Source of the DNA: Crossaster papposus
Lineage: Eukaryota > Echinodermata > Asteroidea > Velatida > Solasteridae
DNA: 64,000 nucleotides
Direction: 5' to 3'
NCBI GenBank assembly: GCA_037893245.1
Contig: JBAIAA010000593.1
Coordinates: forward strand, 372,001-436,000
The notes below the pieces were generated by a model. The model did no database searches and had not been told where the DNA came from. It saw only the letters and a program-made list of their open reading frames with translations. Position numbers and translations under genes: made by a program. This document shows, piece after piece, positions 26,233 to 37,689 of this stretch. The stretch's first letter is position 1; each line of letters starts with the position of its first letter.

Positions 26233-26400
26233 ATGTACATGTACATGTACATGTACATGTACATGTACATGTACATGTACATGTACATGTACATGTACAT
26301 GTACATGTACATGTACATGTACATGTACATGTACATGTACATGTACATGTACATGTACATGTACATGTACATGTACATGTACATGTACATGTACATGTAC
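26233..26400. repeat. Perfect (ATGTAC)28 microsatellite
   Basis: 168 bases of ATGTAC without interruption. The hexamer phase GTACAT / ACATGT / TGTACA contains self-complementary words, so either strand can fold on itself. The same hexamer is scattered through the window (for example 26640, 34125, 34370, 50320). Confidence 0.98.
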
Positions 26401-26526
26401 CTGAATCCATCAACATTTCCTGCTGTGGAGAAGTTTGGCGGATATAGGATTTTATCTTGAATACTGGAAAATTTGGATGGATTGAGGATTTTAAGCCTAG
26501 CGATATTGCAGTATTTTGATGGATTC
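26401..26526. mobile_element. CCTGAATCC-type MITE, copy 1
   Basis: Starts CTGAATCCATCAACATTT directly after the microsatellite and ends ATTTTGATGGATTCAG, giving inverted ends of about 16 bases. Related words recur at 31907-32000 and 32168-32311. From 26527 to 27250 only the scattered word GGCGGATTCAGG is recognisable. Confidence 0.6.
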
Positions 26527-27251
26527 AGAATACATGTACAAAGAGCAATCAGTAATCACCAACACCAACTTTTGTGTGCATGACTACGCTGGTGGATTTT
26601 GGCGGATTCAGGATACTTTAAAGTACCACTGAGGGGTATACTACATGTACATGTACTTGTAGCAAACATCAGCATTAGGCATGGCAGTTTTGGGATTATA
26701 GGATTAGGTACTTATGTAATCAACATTTCAAATATGCTACTTGTCAAAGGAACAATTTAGAATGTCATCTGCACATGGGACATTTTCAAAATAAAAGCTA
26801 GGTTACACAAACAAATATTTACAGTTCAACAATGATGCTCACAACACTTGCAGTTTACACCCTAAAGCCATAAGCTCATTTTACAAGCTGTACGACTCAC
26901 ACCAATGTAGCAGTATTACCAAGCAACTTCAACATCAAAGTTTAAGTGGGTTTCCTTAACCCTAATGTCCTTGGAGAACAGTACTACAAAATACTAATCA
27001 ATCACTTCTAGGCCAGTGTAGCAAGAGTATTTATTTTGTAGTATTTTCTTTTGTAGTAATAGGTGTTGTTAGGGTAAAAGGGTAACTCAATGCTATTTTG
27101 TGTAATATTTTTTCTTCAATCTGGTACCCTGTTCCAGTATGTACAATGTACACCCTAAGAACATTATATTAATTACAATGTACTTTGCTTTCAAATAAAT
27201 AATAATAAGTATAATACGGTAATACTTTTGTTTTTTATAGCGCACATATCT

Positions 27252-27580
27252 ACCAGAACTAGTAATATACTCAAAGCACTGTGTAATTATCCCCCGATGT
27301 GCATTGGGCCCATTCCAAATACCATCTCAGCTCCCTGGGGAGTATACAGCTCAATGCTGCCATTTCGGCACAAAGCAGCTAATAACAACCATCTCCGCCC
27401 TCACAGGCAGGTACCCATTTACTCCTGGGTGGAGAGAAGCAATGAGCTAAAAAGTGCTTATGCACCATAGTCCCCAGGCCGGACTCGAACCCACAACCTG
27501 CAGCTTTACCCACAGATTGCGAATTCAATGCTCCAGATCACGAGGCCATGGCACTCCACAATTATGAGTTTAATTACCAT
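27252..27580 (-). mobile_element. tRNA-derived SINE (minus)
   Basis: Read on the minus strand it has a B-box GGGTTCGAGTCC, then CTGGGGACTATGG, GTACCTGCCTGTGAGG and a tail ending TTTGAGTATATTACT. The body ACCCATTTACTCC...GAGTATACAGC (plus-strand reading) recurs three more times near 29.1-29.97 kb. Confidence 0.7.
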
Positions 27581-28094
27581 TTAGCGAGCAATATAAAGCA
27601 AAGGTAAATAAAGTGTGGAAATCTAGGCAGTGGGCTTCCTAAGTGAAGTACATGTATGGGATTAAGTCTTCACAGATAGCGGGAGATTTATACCACCAGT
27701 GTCGCCCTGATGTTGGGGTATTCTTAACTTTTCTTACATGTAGCATAGAAAAGACATCATATTCATGGAAACCATACTTATGCACCATAGTCTCCAAGGC
27801 CAGACTCGAACCACAACATGCAGCTTTACCCACAGATTGCGAATTCAATGCTCCAGATCACGAGGCCATGGCACTCCACAATTATGAGTTTAATTACCAT
27901 TTAGCGAGCAATATAAAGCAAAGGTAAATAAAGTGTGGAAATCTAGGCAGTGGGCTTCCTAAGTGAAGTACATGTATGGGATTAAGTCTTCACAGATAGC
28001 AGGAGATTTATACCACCAGTGTCGCCCTGATGTTGGGGTATTCTTAACTTTTCTTACATGTAGCATAAAAAGACATCATATTCATGGAAACCAT
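27458..28094. repeat. Tandem duplication of ~320 bases
   Basis: 27458-27777 and 27778-28094 are near-identical, from CTTATGCACCATAGTC to GGAAACCATA. The unit includes the tRNA-like end of the SINE and CCCTGATGTTGGGGTATTC. The two copies differ by a few substitutions and small indels. Confidence 0.9.
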
Positions 28095-28317
28095 AATCAG
28101 ACAAGTAAATGTTTATATTGCCAGTAATGCTACACATTATCAGTGATCATGGTGATATGTGCTATGAAACAATGGGATAGGCACATTTAGCTTGCTGTCA
28201 ACAACTTGGTGCTCTAGACTCCTTCTCATGGCAGATGATCTAGAGGAAGACCAAATCTTAACTATGTGGACAGCATTTGTCAGTATTCTTAAAAGAAGAA
28301 GAACTGGTTAAGTTCTT

Positions 28318-28562
28318 ACTGGCTTTTGTAGTCATCTTGGTTCTGACAGGGGTCCAGTTTCTCCCCTCCAACCCAGTGAAATTCATCATCCTTATCTCCA
28401 ACTAAGAGTGGCAAATGCAGGATGGTTTGGTGCAGGCATCTAAACCTGTCTTACAGCGATGTTAATGCAGGCATGATGCCGGACTTAAAAGGGTCCGGAG
28501 GGGACCGAAGGGGAAAGTAAAATAGATAAATGTAGAAAAAGACAAAACACCATGCCAGAACC
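28318..28562. repeat. LINE-associated repeat, copy 1
   Basis: The stretch from TTACTGGCTTTTGTAGTCATC to CAAAACACCATGCCAGAACC recurs as a direct, diverged copy at 30577-30835. It contains GGCATGATGCC and AAAGGGTCCGGAGGGGAC. It probably belongs to the untranslated part of the retrotransposon whose endonuclease start lies at 28805. Confidence 0.6.
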
Positions 28563-28591
28563 CAAACCCTGGGGAGTATACAGCTCAATAC

Positions 28592-29124
28592 TGTGTCAGT
28601 AGGCTATTACCTTTACCAATGATGGAGACAAGACAAATGAGAGGTCACAACGACCAAGACCCCAATGGGACCAAATCTGCTTACAGAGTTGGGGAAAAGG
28701 ATGCTAAATATTCAGCTGGCAGCTCATGATGGGCAAGATCCCAACCCGCAAGGAAGACCTATAGCTCTGACAAGGGATCTGAATGCAACCACAGCACGAG
28801 CACCGAGTTGCACGTTTGCACCTATAATGTAAGATCACTGCGCACTGATGAAAGTCTAGATGCTCTACTGGAGAAAGTAGAAGAAATCAACTGGCATTTA
28901 ATAAGCCTTGCAGAAATTAGTTGTTTCATAGCGCATATCACCATGATCAATAATGTGTAGCATTACCAGCAATATGAGGAATACCACAACATCAGGGTGA
29001 CACTGGTGGTATGAATCTCCCGCTATCGGTGAAGACGTTATCCCATACTTCACTTTGTAGGAAGCCCACTGTATGCCTAGATTTCCACACTTTATTTACA
29101 TTATTTGCTAAATGGTAATTAAGC
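28592..29124 (+). mobile_element. Non-LTR retrotransposon fragment with endonuclease start (left arm)
   Basis: The frame from 28805 reads ELHVCTYNVRSLRTDESL, then LDALLEKVEEINWHLISLAE. This is the typical opening of the apurinic endonuclease domain of RTE-like LINEs (TYNVRSL near the N-terminus; usually W-x-IIGL-x-E later). The reading frame breaks on both sides. The segment is the left arm of an inverted repeat whose right arm is 29957-30490. Confidence 0.65.
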
Positions 29125-29966
29125 AGCTAATAACAATTATCTTAGCCCTCACAGGTACCCATATACTCCTTGGTGGAGAGAAGCAATGAGTGGCAAAGTG
29201 CCTTGCCTAAGGGCACATGTACCAAAGTCCCAGGCTGGACTCGAACCCATAACCTGCAGCTTTACCCACAGATGGCGAGTTCGATGCTCCAGACAACTAG
29301 GCCACTGCAATCCACAATTATGAGTTTAATTACCAGTTCTACACAATATTACTCACTTAGGCCAGTGTAGTAAAAGTACTGAGTACTGCATCATTGGGCA
29401 GTAATATACTCAAAGCACTGTGTAATTATCCCCCGATGTGCATTGGGCCCATTCCAAATACCATCTCAGCTCCCTCGGGAGTATACAGCTCAATGCTGCC
29501 ATTTCGGCACAAAGCAGCTAATAACAATTATCTTGGCCCTCACAGTTACCCATATACTCCTTGGTGGAGAGAAGCAATGAGTGGCAAAGTGCCTTGCCTA
29601 AGGGCACATGTACCAAAGTCCCAGGCTGGACTCGAACCCATAACCTGCAGCTTTACCCACAGATCCGAGTTCGATGCTTCAGACAACTAGGCCACTGCAC
29701 TCCACAATTATGAGTTTAATTACCAGTTCTACACAATACTACTCACTTAGGCCAGTGTAGTAAAAGTACTGAGTACTGCATCATTGGGCAGTAATATACT
29801 CAAAGCACTGTGTAATTATCCCCCGATGTGCATTGGGCCCATTCCAAATACCATCTCAGCTCCCTGGGGAGTATACAGCTCAATGCTGCCATTTCGGCAC
29901 AAAGCAGCTAATAACAATTATCTTAGCCCTCACAGGTACCCATATACTCCTTGGTGGAGATTACCA
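29124..29966 (-). mobile_element. Tandem SINE cluster with 390-base period
   Basis: A full 390-base unit (29401-29790) is preceded by a partial copy (29124-29400) and followed by another (29791-29966). On the minus strand each full copy has GGGTTCGAGTCC, TGCCCTTAGGCAAGGCAC and ACCAAGGAGTATATGGGTAC, the usual layout of an invertebrate tRNA-SINE. Copies differ by single bases. Confidence 0.75.
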
Positions 29967-30490
29967 TTTAGCAAATAATGTAAATAAAGTGTGGAAATCT
30001 AGGCATACAGTGGGCTTCCAACAAAGTGAAGTATGGGATAACGTCTTCACCGATAGCGGGAGATTCATACCACCAGTGTCACCCTGATGTTGTGTATTCC
30101 TCATATTGCTGGTAATACTACACATTATTGATCATGGTGATATGCGCTATGAAACAACTAATTTCTGCAAGGCTTATTACATGCCAGTTGATTTCTTCTA
30201 CTTTCTCCAGTAGAGCATCTAGACTTTCATCAGTGCGCAGTAATCTTACATTATAGGTGCAAACGTGCAACTCGGTGCTCGTGCTGTGGTTGCATTCAGA
30301 TCTCTTGTCAGAGCTATAGGTCTTCCTTGCGGGTTGGGATCTTGCCCATCATGAGCTGCCAGCTGAATATTTAGCATCCTTTTCCCCAACTCTGTAAGCA
30401 GATTTGGTCCCATTGGGGTCTTGGTCATTGTGACCTCTCATTTGTCTTGTTGTTGTTGTTGGTAAAGGTAATAGCCTACTGACACTGTGC
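29957..30490 (-). mobile_element. Non-LTR retrotransposon fragment (right arm, inverted)
   Basis: Reverse complement of 28592-29124, including the same endonuclease start on the minus strand (30180-30265), with a few indels. The two arms enclose about 830 bases of SINE copies. Confidence 0.8.
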
Positions 30491-30576
30491 TAGCAGGGCA
30501 TGTTGGTGGAGGCTACTTTTTGTATATACCGTATACATAAATAACCATAGCTTGGTCCTGGTTGGCTCTTAAAGAT

Positions 30577-31090
30577 CTTACTGGCCTTTGTATAGTCATC
30601 TTGGTGTTAATTCTGACAGAGGTCCAGTTGCTCCCCTACCACACAGCAAAATTCATCATCCTTATCTCCAACCAAGGGTGGCAAATGCTGGATATTTTGG
30701 TGCAGGCATCTAACCTGGCGTACAACGATGTTAAATGCAGGCATGATGCCCGAGTTAAAAGGGTCCGGAGGGGACTGAAAGTGAAATAGATAAATGCAGA
30801 GAAAGACAGAACACCATGCCAAAACCCAAACCGAAGTATGGGGATACGCCTTTCCCGTCACCAGGGGATCTGTGTGTATGTACCCCTGGTGACATCGGTG
30901 ATGTCTTGACCTTTCCAGCGGTCAGGCGCCTCTAACCCTACCTAAGCTAACCAGGACGAATTATAAGCTGATCTGGCAGGCGCCCCTAGAAAGGGGTGGG
31001 GAAGAAGGGAGGGGAGGTGGAGAATAGATAGAAGAACAGCAAAGAAAATAAAAGAGGAGACAACTGAGGAGGTAGAGAATGCTTAATCCC
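30577..31090. mobile_element. LINE-associated repeat, copy 2, and GA-rich flank
   Basis: 30577-30835 is the direct, diverged copy of 28318-28562. It continues into CACCAGGGGATCTGTG ... CCCCTGGTGAC (a short hairpin near 30858-30895) and a G/A-rich stretch. It is plausibly the 5' untranslated part of the same retrotransposon, but no open frame supports that. Confidence 0.45.
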
Positions 31091-31176
31091 TCACTCTTGT
31101 ATATACCGGTAGACTAGCCTTTCAGCCCCTACGCAATCACCTACAGTATGTGTAAAATGCTAGTATCGTTTGGCAC

Positions 31177-31562
31177 TTAAAGGGATCGTATACGTTTGGT
31201 AATTACTCCAAAAATTAATGGCAATAAAAATATACTTGGTAAAAAGTACAGCAGCTTTGGATAGTATAATGCATTTTTAGAAAATTGTCACTTCGAAGTA
31301 CTGCCGTTATGGAAAAAGATATCACTTTTTATCCCCAAAAATTTCAATCTGAGAAGCGTTACTGCAGTGACGTTTCTCAGATTGTGTATTCCAATGCAGA
31401 TTATTCTTCCTGCGTGGACATAACCGCTCCAGATTTTAGGCAATATCTCAAAATTGCTACCACCTTTTGAAATGAAATTTTTACAGGTTAGTTTTGTATA
31501 TAATTATATAGGACTGAAACAAACAGTTGGTTCCAATTACCAAACGTATACGATCCCTTTAA
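31177..31562. mobile_element. TTAA-flanked piggyBac-type MITE
   Basis: TTAA at 31177-31180 and 31559-31562 flank perfect 24-base terminal inverted repeats (31181-31204, starting AGGGATCGTATACG, and 31535-31558). Direct TTAA duplication plus short inverted ends and a non-coding 378-base interior fits a non-autonomous piggyBac-like element. Confidence 0.88.
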
Positions 31563-31906
31563 GCATTCTTTCTCTAAAACTGGCACACACTCTATTTGGA
31601 GTGCAGATGGTTAAATAAACATATCTTTGAATTGACAAAATTAAATAGGGTGAAGCAAACTGTATTTGAAAGCTAATTTAGTTATCTTATTAAAACCTAG
31701 ATACAAACATCAAAAGCAAATGCTGAATGTTAAAACCCTAACCCTCCCAAATCATCCAAAATCAATATGATTTTGCACACACCCTATAGGGAGTTAGGGT
31801 TTAACCTTATCTCCCTAGGGTTTGTGCCAAATTAAAACATTCCACTTGCACCCCTTTTGGGAACACCCTGTAACTGTACATGTGCAACAAATTTTACCCA
31901 TCCTGA

Positions 31907-32000
31907 ATCCATCAAAATTCATTCCCTGTTTTTGAGGAGTTCAGTGAATTCAGTATACCTTCATATTGAACAAACTGGGGGACTTTGATGGATTCAGGAT
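31907..32000. mobile_element. CCTGAATCC-type MITE, copy 2
   Basis: TCCTGAATCCATCAAAATT at the left is answered by GACTTTGATGGATTCAGGA at the right. No coding capacity. Confidence 0.6.
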
Positions 32001-32167
32001 AATAAGCCCAGCAATGCGAGTTGAGCATCTCATTAGGGTGGATAATGGTGCAATATAAATTGCCTATATTATTATTATACTACAGGATTTTGCAGTACTG
32101 CAAAATTGATTTTGAGATAATGAACTCTATAGAGAAACACACTACAAAATATTTCATACCAGCATGG

Positions 32168-32311
32168 TATCCTGAATCCATCAGAATTGTTTTTTATGGA
32201 TTAATCAGGATATCTCCAGAATTTATACTGGTAGATAATTCTGATGTACTCGAGGCATCAGCAGTTTTTGCATGACAAACTTGTTGGATTTTGGTGGATT
32301 CAGGACACTTT
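32168..32311. mobile_element. CCTGAATCC-type MITE, copy 3
   Basis: TATCCTGAATCCATCAGAATT at the left and ATTTTGGTGGATTCAGGACA at the right form imperfect inverted ends. The interior includes a second internal copy of the word (TTTATGGATTAATCAGGAT). Confidence 0.55.
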
Positions 32312-32875
32312 CTAGTAAATTGGCCCATTGAGCCAGGGTTGTAGTCGAGTCCCTGCAAGTCCTTTCACAAGTCCTTTCGTGAAGTCAGTCACTAGTCCCT
32401 TCCTAAAGGCAGTCGCAAGTAACTAGAGGGCTCCTTTGGAAAGCAGTTTGTTAACTGAAAAGGACTACCCTCTATAAAGATTACAATAAATAAAATAAAT
32501 AAATGAACAATGACAAAGGAATGCTTTTGTCATGAGCTGATTTGAATAGCTTGTGTTTTGAATCGGAACTAAAGGAGTTGTGATGGACTTGCAGAATCTT
32601 ACAGGGACTTGCAGGGACTTTTGATGGACTCGACTACATCCCTGCTATAGGCTAACAAGATCCTTTGAGTCCTCGGGCATTAGTCGTTTGTTTAATTTTG
32701 CAGATATTAAAAAAACTTTACTACCGATCTATTAGGAATTATCTTTATGATTGTAGGCATCTAGCAAAAGGGCGACGATCGCGAAGAAAATCAAAAATTG
32801 TTTGTTCAATCGTGGACTTTCTGTCAATCGTGGACCCTAATTGTTCAAGGGTGAGAGATACACTATCATCGCCAG

Positions 32876-33115
32876 CCAGGGGCCAATTTCATAAAACATG
32901 CAAGCACAAACATTTGCTTAGCATGAACAAATTTTCTTGGACAAAACAGAGTTACAACCAAAATTTGCAGGTGATGTTTATTGTTTATGACTGATATTCT
33001 CAGCTACTGTAGTTTTTGCTACAAGAAGTTTTGGATGGTAATCTGTTTTTACTGAGAAAGACGTTTTTGTGCTAAGCAAGTTTGTGCTTACAAGTTTTAT
33101 GAAATTGGCCCCTGG
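32876..33115. mobile_element. CCAGGGGCCAATTTCAT MITE
   Basis: A 240-base element opening CCAGGGGCCAATTTCATAAA and closing TTTATGAAATTGGCCCCTGG. The inner half-sites TTTGCTTAGCA and TGCTAAGCAAG also pair. I recall closely similar elements from echinoderm genomes, which is one reason for the organism guess. A diverged remnant may lie at 48650-48750 (GATGAAATTGGCACCTGG). Confidence 0.75.
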
Positions 33116-33465
33116 TTTAATACCCAACTGACACCCTGATGTTCGGCCAAGCGTATCATTGCCACAGTACACCTAGCCCATAAAATTCAACATAATTTCA
33201 ATTATTTCAATTTTCTTAAAAAGACCTATTCCCTTCAGGAATTCAGGGAGTATTTTAGGTCTCTAACATTAAAGTACTTTTATATTGCAGTTTATCGTAA
33301 GGAAATGTTCCAAGCTCCAGTTCCTTTTATTTCTAGGAAATTATAGGTCCTGTGTGAATGAAAATTTATGGATAGCGTTCAGTAAAGTAGTTCCCTACCA
33401 AATAAATGCAGTTTCAGCTCAGAAAATGCCACAAATTTAAAGGTGTAAATAGGAAGTCTCGCTAG

Positions 33466-33800
33466 ATTTGCCTCGCTATGATTTTCAGGATGCAGATGCC
33501 CAATTAGCTAATGTTTTGGGAAAATCAAAACAAAAAGTATAACAAAAGCAGTCGTTTATGTTGTGAGGGCTTACCAGTGCAGCTTTTGTCTTCTTGTCCT
33601 TAAGAATCTTCAGCAGAGCGGTTACTCCAGCTTGTTAAACCAACGGTAAGTCAATGTTGTCATCCATAGAGTGCTTCAAACTTAGACAGTCTCTCCAGAA
33701 TCTTCCTGTTGGCCTCTACTTCACTTTGGATGGACTAAACAGCCACTTTGATCTCGCTGATGGCCCTTAGGATAATGTTCAGTATAGCTACATCAATTAA
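33466..33800 (-). pseudogene. Coiled-coil protein fragment (copy 2 of an inverted pair)
   Basis: Reverse complement of 24415-24750, several percent diverged. It keeps the same TAG after SEIKVAV and the same one-base shift, and has an additional stop where copy 1 reads LVSQAG. The shared breaks show both derive from an already broken sequence. Confidence 0.6.
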
Positions 33801-34094
33801 AAATCAACATAAAACAGATGTTTATATCAACTACAAAGCAGTGGGGGGCGGGGCGGGAAGGTGAGTAGGTTCAGGTTGGTTTTATATAGTGAAATCAAGG
33901 GTAAATATAGTTTAAATATTAATAGATAAATAGATAATAATAAATAGATAGGGTAAATAAAGCCGAGAGTCCTTGTGTAAATAAAGCCGAGAATCCTAGA
34001 GTAAATAAAGCCATGATGTCATTAGGTCTCAGGTCTATTGTTAACTTTATTCTTAACTTTATCCTCGCATCCGCGCATCCAGACATCAGAGTAT

Positions 34095-34508
34095 TTAACC
34101 AGTTCGCGCCGGATGAGGTATACATGTACAGTACATGCAAAATTGGGCTTTCAAATATTTGTATATATTACCGAGTACAATTGTTCCCGACCCGGTGTGT
34201 AGTTCCACAGATGACTATACATGCGTCAGATGTTATGGCGGGTAGCGGTTGACGTAATATCAAGCCCTGACTGCAGGGAGAAAAAATGCCCTAGGCGACA
34301 GAATGTTGGCAAAAACAAGTAAATAACGGTGCTAATATAAACTAAGTGTTGGGATATTGTAGTACATGTACATGTAGTTGCATTATCAAAAAAGGAATAT
34401 TTTACTGAATAAAAAAACAATTTTGTTCAACTTAAATTAATGAAGAATAACCGGCCACTTGCTAGTGGTCTCGGTAACTTGAAAATACACCTGGCGCAAA
34501 CCGGTTAA
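34095..34508. mobile_element. TTAA MITE, CCAGTTCGCGCC family, long member
   Basis: TTAA at 34095-34098 and 34505-34508, with inverted ends CCAGTTCGCGCC and GGCGCAAACCGG. At 414 bases it is much longer than relatives at 38447, 49798, 54459 and 55194, and its interior is unrelated to theirs apart from the ends. Confidence 0.75.
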
Positions 34509-35156
34509 CCCAAACCCAAGCCGTCACATTACTTGTAATGAATAAATACCTAGGAGAGTTGATAGCTTCTGATTGGTCGAGACTCGATCACGTAAAGGGC
34601 ATTATTTTGGTCCCAGCTTTCAAATATTTGAGCAAATTAACTGTTTATTCCCTAAATAAATAGTAGGGACAAAAATCAAAAAATTCGAATTAGGATGATA
34701 ATGTGGTTATCAGTGCAGTAGGGTGTAGCTAATTTTTCTGAGCAAAATGACACCTCAATCATTGGTATCGGTTTTATTTATATTTCAGAGATTGAGTAAA
34801 AATATCTCATTGCTATCTTCGTTTTTAAAGACAGAATGTTCAATTAATGAAACAGCCAAAACCATGATGTTGGACACAGGTTCTAGCCTAGACCCAATAA
34901 TTGGGGCGTTTTCACTCCTTTTTTTTAAATTTTTGTTTTTATCTGTCGTTCTATCGCCTCAGTTGTGACCACAAAAGTTGCCCAAAACAGGCCAAATACT
35001 TGACAAAATTTCTTGGAAAGCGCATACTGGCTTCTATACATGTTAAAGAAGAACTGTTGGGACTTCCATGGTACTCACGATTATTTGGGGTTGAAAATCC
35101 GAGCAATTTCTACCAGCTTTTCAAAACACTGTTTTCAAATGATTCAGGAAATTTTC

Positions 35157-36110
35157 TCATGTATAAACTCTATGGACGTCCAGACGGCACCCGACTCGCA
35201 TAAACAGCACACTATGCGAAGACGGGGGAAGCGACAATGGCTTTTCGAGCGACCACTCGTTGTTTTGTGGTGCAAGAGTGCAGGCCTGCATCGCTGCACT
35301 GTACATTGTATCTGTATCCTCTGCCTCCGAACTCCTGCCGGTGAAAGAGCGGTACCTATCACCGCGTCCACGAGAATTTGGAGTGCGCCAGCTGTACAAA
35401 CCTCGAGGCCTGGGGTTGTTGTTGCCAGGGCTGCTTGTGTTTGCCTGTGCACTGGCCAGTTGAGCTGCACTCTTCAGGGTCTTTATGCTTTCACTGGAGA
35501 AGGCGCTTGTGTTTTTCTGCAGTGTGCGGAAAATCTTTGCAGTGTTATTATCAAACTGACCTTTCACAAGGATGGTCTGATAATCCTCTTGGAGAAATCT
35601 GATGTGTGCAAACTGGACAGCAAAAAGTGCGGCCCAATCCTCCTGAGTAGGTTTAGTGTTACCCTTTGAAAGAACTGTCAGCAGCTTGACGGTAGTCTCC
35701 ACATAGCGGGCAGACTTAACAATGGAATTGCACCAAGATTGGTCTGGCCGTTTGAAGCCAGACTTTGAGTCATTAAGCTTCAGGTCGCCTGGCAACTTTA
35801 CTTTCTGCAGAGAGTCCTTGATAGATTGGAAATCTGCTTGTATGTCCTCAGAAGTGGCCTGGCTGGTACCAGAACTGAGGGGCGCCTTTACATCATGATC
35901 AGCATCACATGTATCGGGAGCGCCGCCATGTTGGATCGCATCGTGGATCAAATGTTGTGCAGAGTTTTGCACCTCCTAGTGTTCTTCAGCACGCTGTTTT
36001 TCCAATTCTGAGACACGTGTAACAATCCTTGTCTGATTGACACTCAAACTGTCTAACTTATCTACAATATCGTCCAGTTTTTGGGTCTTTTTCTTCGAAT
36101 TCGAGCGGCA
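35157..36110 (-). pseudogene. Retroelement gag-like ORF inside the composite element
   Basis: A minus-strand frame of 271 codons (35972-35157) extends upstream in the same frame to about 36110 through a single TAG at 35977-35979. The upstream part is a short coiled coil (LDDIVDKLDSLSVNQ, RVSELEKQRAEE). The middle has a helical segment (EDWAALFAVQFAHIRFLQED, QFDNNTAKIFRTLQKNTSAF). A Gly/Arg/Asn-rich basic stretch (PGNNNPRPRGLY, NSRGRGDRYRS) resembles a nucleic-acid-binding tail. The last ~36 codons run into the element's inverted arm. The layout recalls gag-like first ORFs of invertebrate retroelements such as the DIRS group; no zinc knuckle is present. Function and family are uncertain. Confidence 0.5.
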
Positions 36111-36511
36111 TGTTTGTCAATGATCTGTCGACGGAGACGCACCAAACAAGACAACTTGATGTCAGCGCCCTCTTGTGGTCGCTGACAGAAAAGCATGTAT
36201 GCACAATAGATTTCCCTCGACTACAGATGCAGTTTGTTAGTCGCTCGAAAAGCCATTGTCGCATCCCCCGTCTTCGCATAGTGTGCTCTTTATGTGAGTC
36301 GGGTGCCGTCTGGACGTCCATAGAGTTTATACATGATACAATTTCCTGAATCATTTGAAAACAGTGTCTTGAAAAGCTGGTCGAAATTGCTCGGATTTTC
36401 AACCCCAAATAATCGTGAGTACCATGGAAGCCCTAACAGTTCTTCTTTAACATGTATAGAAGCCAGTATGCGCTTTCCAACATATTTTGTCATCATTGGC
36501 CTGTTTTGGGC

Positions 36512-37370
36512 TAGTCCGAGTTACTGGACTCTAGTTATCGCTTTTTTAACATTTGGACATCATCTGGCGCTAGTACTAGAGTCCGAGGAAGTACAACATG
36601 CATCAGGCCAAATCTCTTAAATGTGGTTCCAAATGTCGCCCAAATCCACAAAAATATTTAACAAAATACCTCAAAATCCCCTAAATCGCCTTCCATAAAT
36701 GTGTTCAAGATCAACTTTCTAGGCTTCGGTGATATTCGCGAACAATTTCTGACCTGCAAATTCAGGAAAATCGACCACGATATTCGAAGTAGTGTGCACT
36801 GTGGCTCGCCATCTTTAAATTTTGACGGATACGGTGGCCCAGACGGGACATAATCGGAGGTGATTATTTATTTTGCGACGTTGTGAATTTATTCACGAAT
36901 GTTGTAAATATTGTTTTTGCGTCATCATTTGTTCAAGACGTGGCAAAAATATTCACTAGTCGTAAAAAAATTACGATGCCACAAATTATATTTACGACAT
37001 TGCAAAAATAATCACCACTGATTATGTCCCATCCGGACCACCGTATCCATAAACATTTGGTGTCACTTTTGAAGATAGCGACCAACAGTGCACACTACTT
37101 TGAATATCGTCGTCGAATTTCCTGGATTTGCAGGTCAGAAATTGTTCGCGAATATCACCGAAGCCTAGAAAGTTTATCTTGGACACATATGGAAGACGAT
37201 TTATGGGATTTTGAGGTATTTTGTTAAATATTTTTGTGGATTTGGGCGACATTTGGAACCACATTTAGGAGATTTGGCCTGATGCATGTTGTACTTCCTC
37301 GGACTCTAGTAGCGCCAGATGATGTCCAAATGTTAAAAAAGCGATAACTAGAGTCCAGTAACTCGGACTA
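36512..37370. mobile_element. 859-base fold-back Mutator-type element, nested
   Basis: Almost the whole element is two ~400-base inverted arms opening TAGTCCGAGTTACTGGACTC and separated by a short AT-rich centre near 36880-37020. It is flanked by GTTTTGGGC (36503-36511) and GTTTTAGGC (37371-37379), a 9-base duplication with one difference. Joining its flanks rebuilds the pairing partner of the left arm of the 4.3-kb element (GGCCTGTTTTGGGCAAC), so it inserted later into that arm. Confidence 0.85.
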
Positions 37371-37689
37371 GTTTTAGGCAACTTTTGCGAGCACAACTTA
37401 ACTTTTTACAGGCAATACTAGGCTGATTGTAGGTCAACTCGCCCCCTGACCGACTCGCCCCTTACCTACTCGCCCCTTACCAACTCGCCCCCTGACCGAC
37501 TCGCCCCTTACTAACTCGCCCCCTGACCGACTCGCCCCCTGGCTGCAAGAATGCGACTTCCAAGAAATCAATGGAAACGGACAACTTTCTAATATTCTTC
37601 CTCAAGTTGTGTACGATTTATTTACATTAGGCGTACAAAGAAATGATTCAAATATTATAACCCTAACGCTCCTCAATCCTCAAAAATCC

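Noticed and set aside
26231-26460. Met-Tyr and Cys-Thr repeat proteins
   Set aside because: Pure translation of the ATGTAC microsatellite.
27458-30000. CRISPR-like direct repeats
   Set aside because: The repeats are SINE and LINE copies of 300-500 bases in an animal genome, without regular spacers.
35013-35669. 218-codon plus-strand frame
   Set aside because: It lies opposite the minus-strand gag-like frame, which has the better composition and continues across an in-frame stop.
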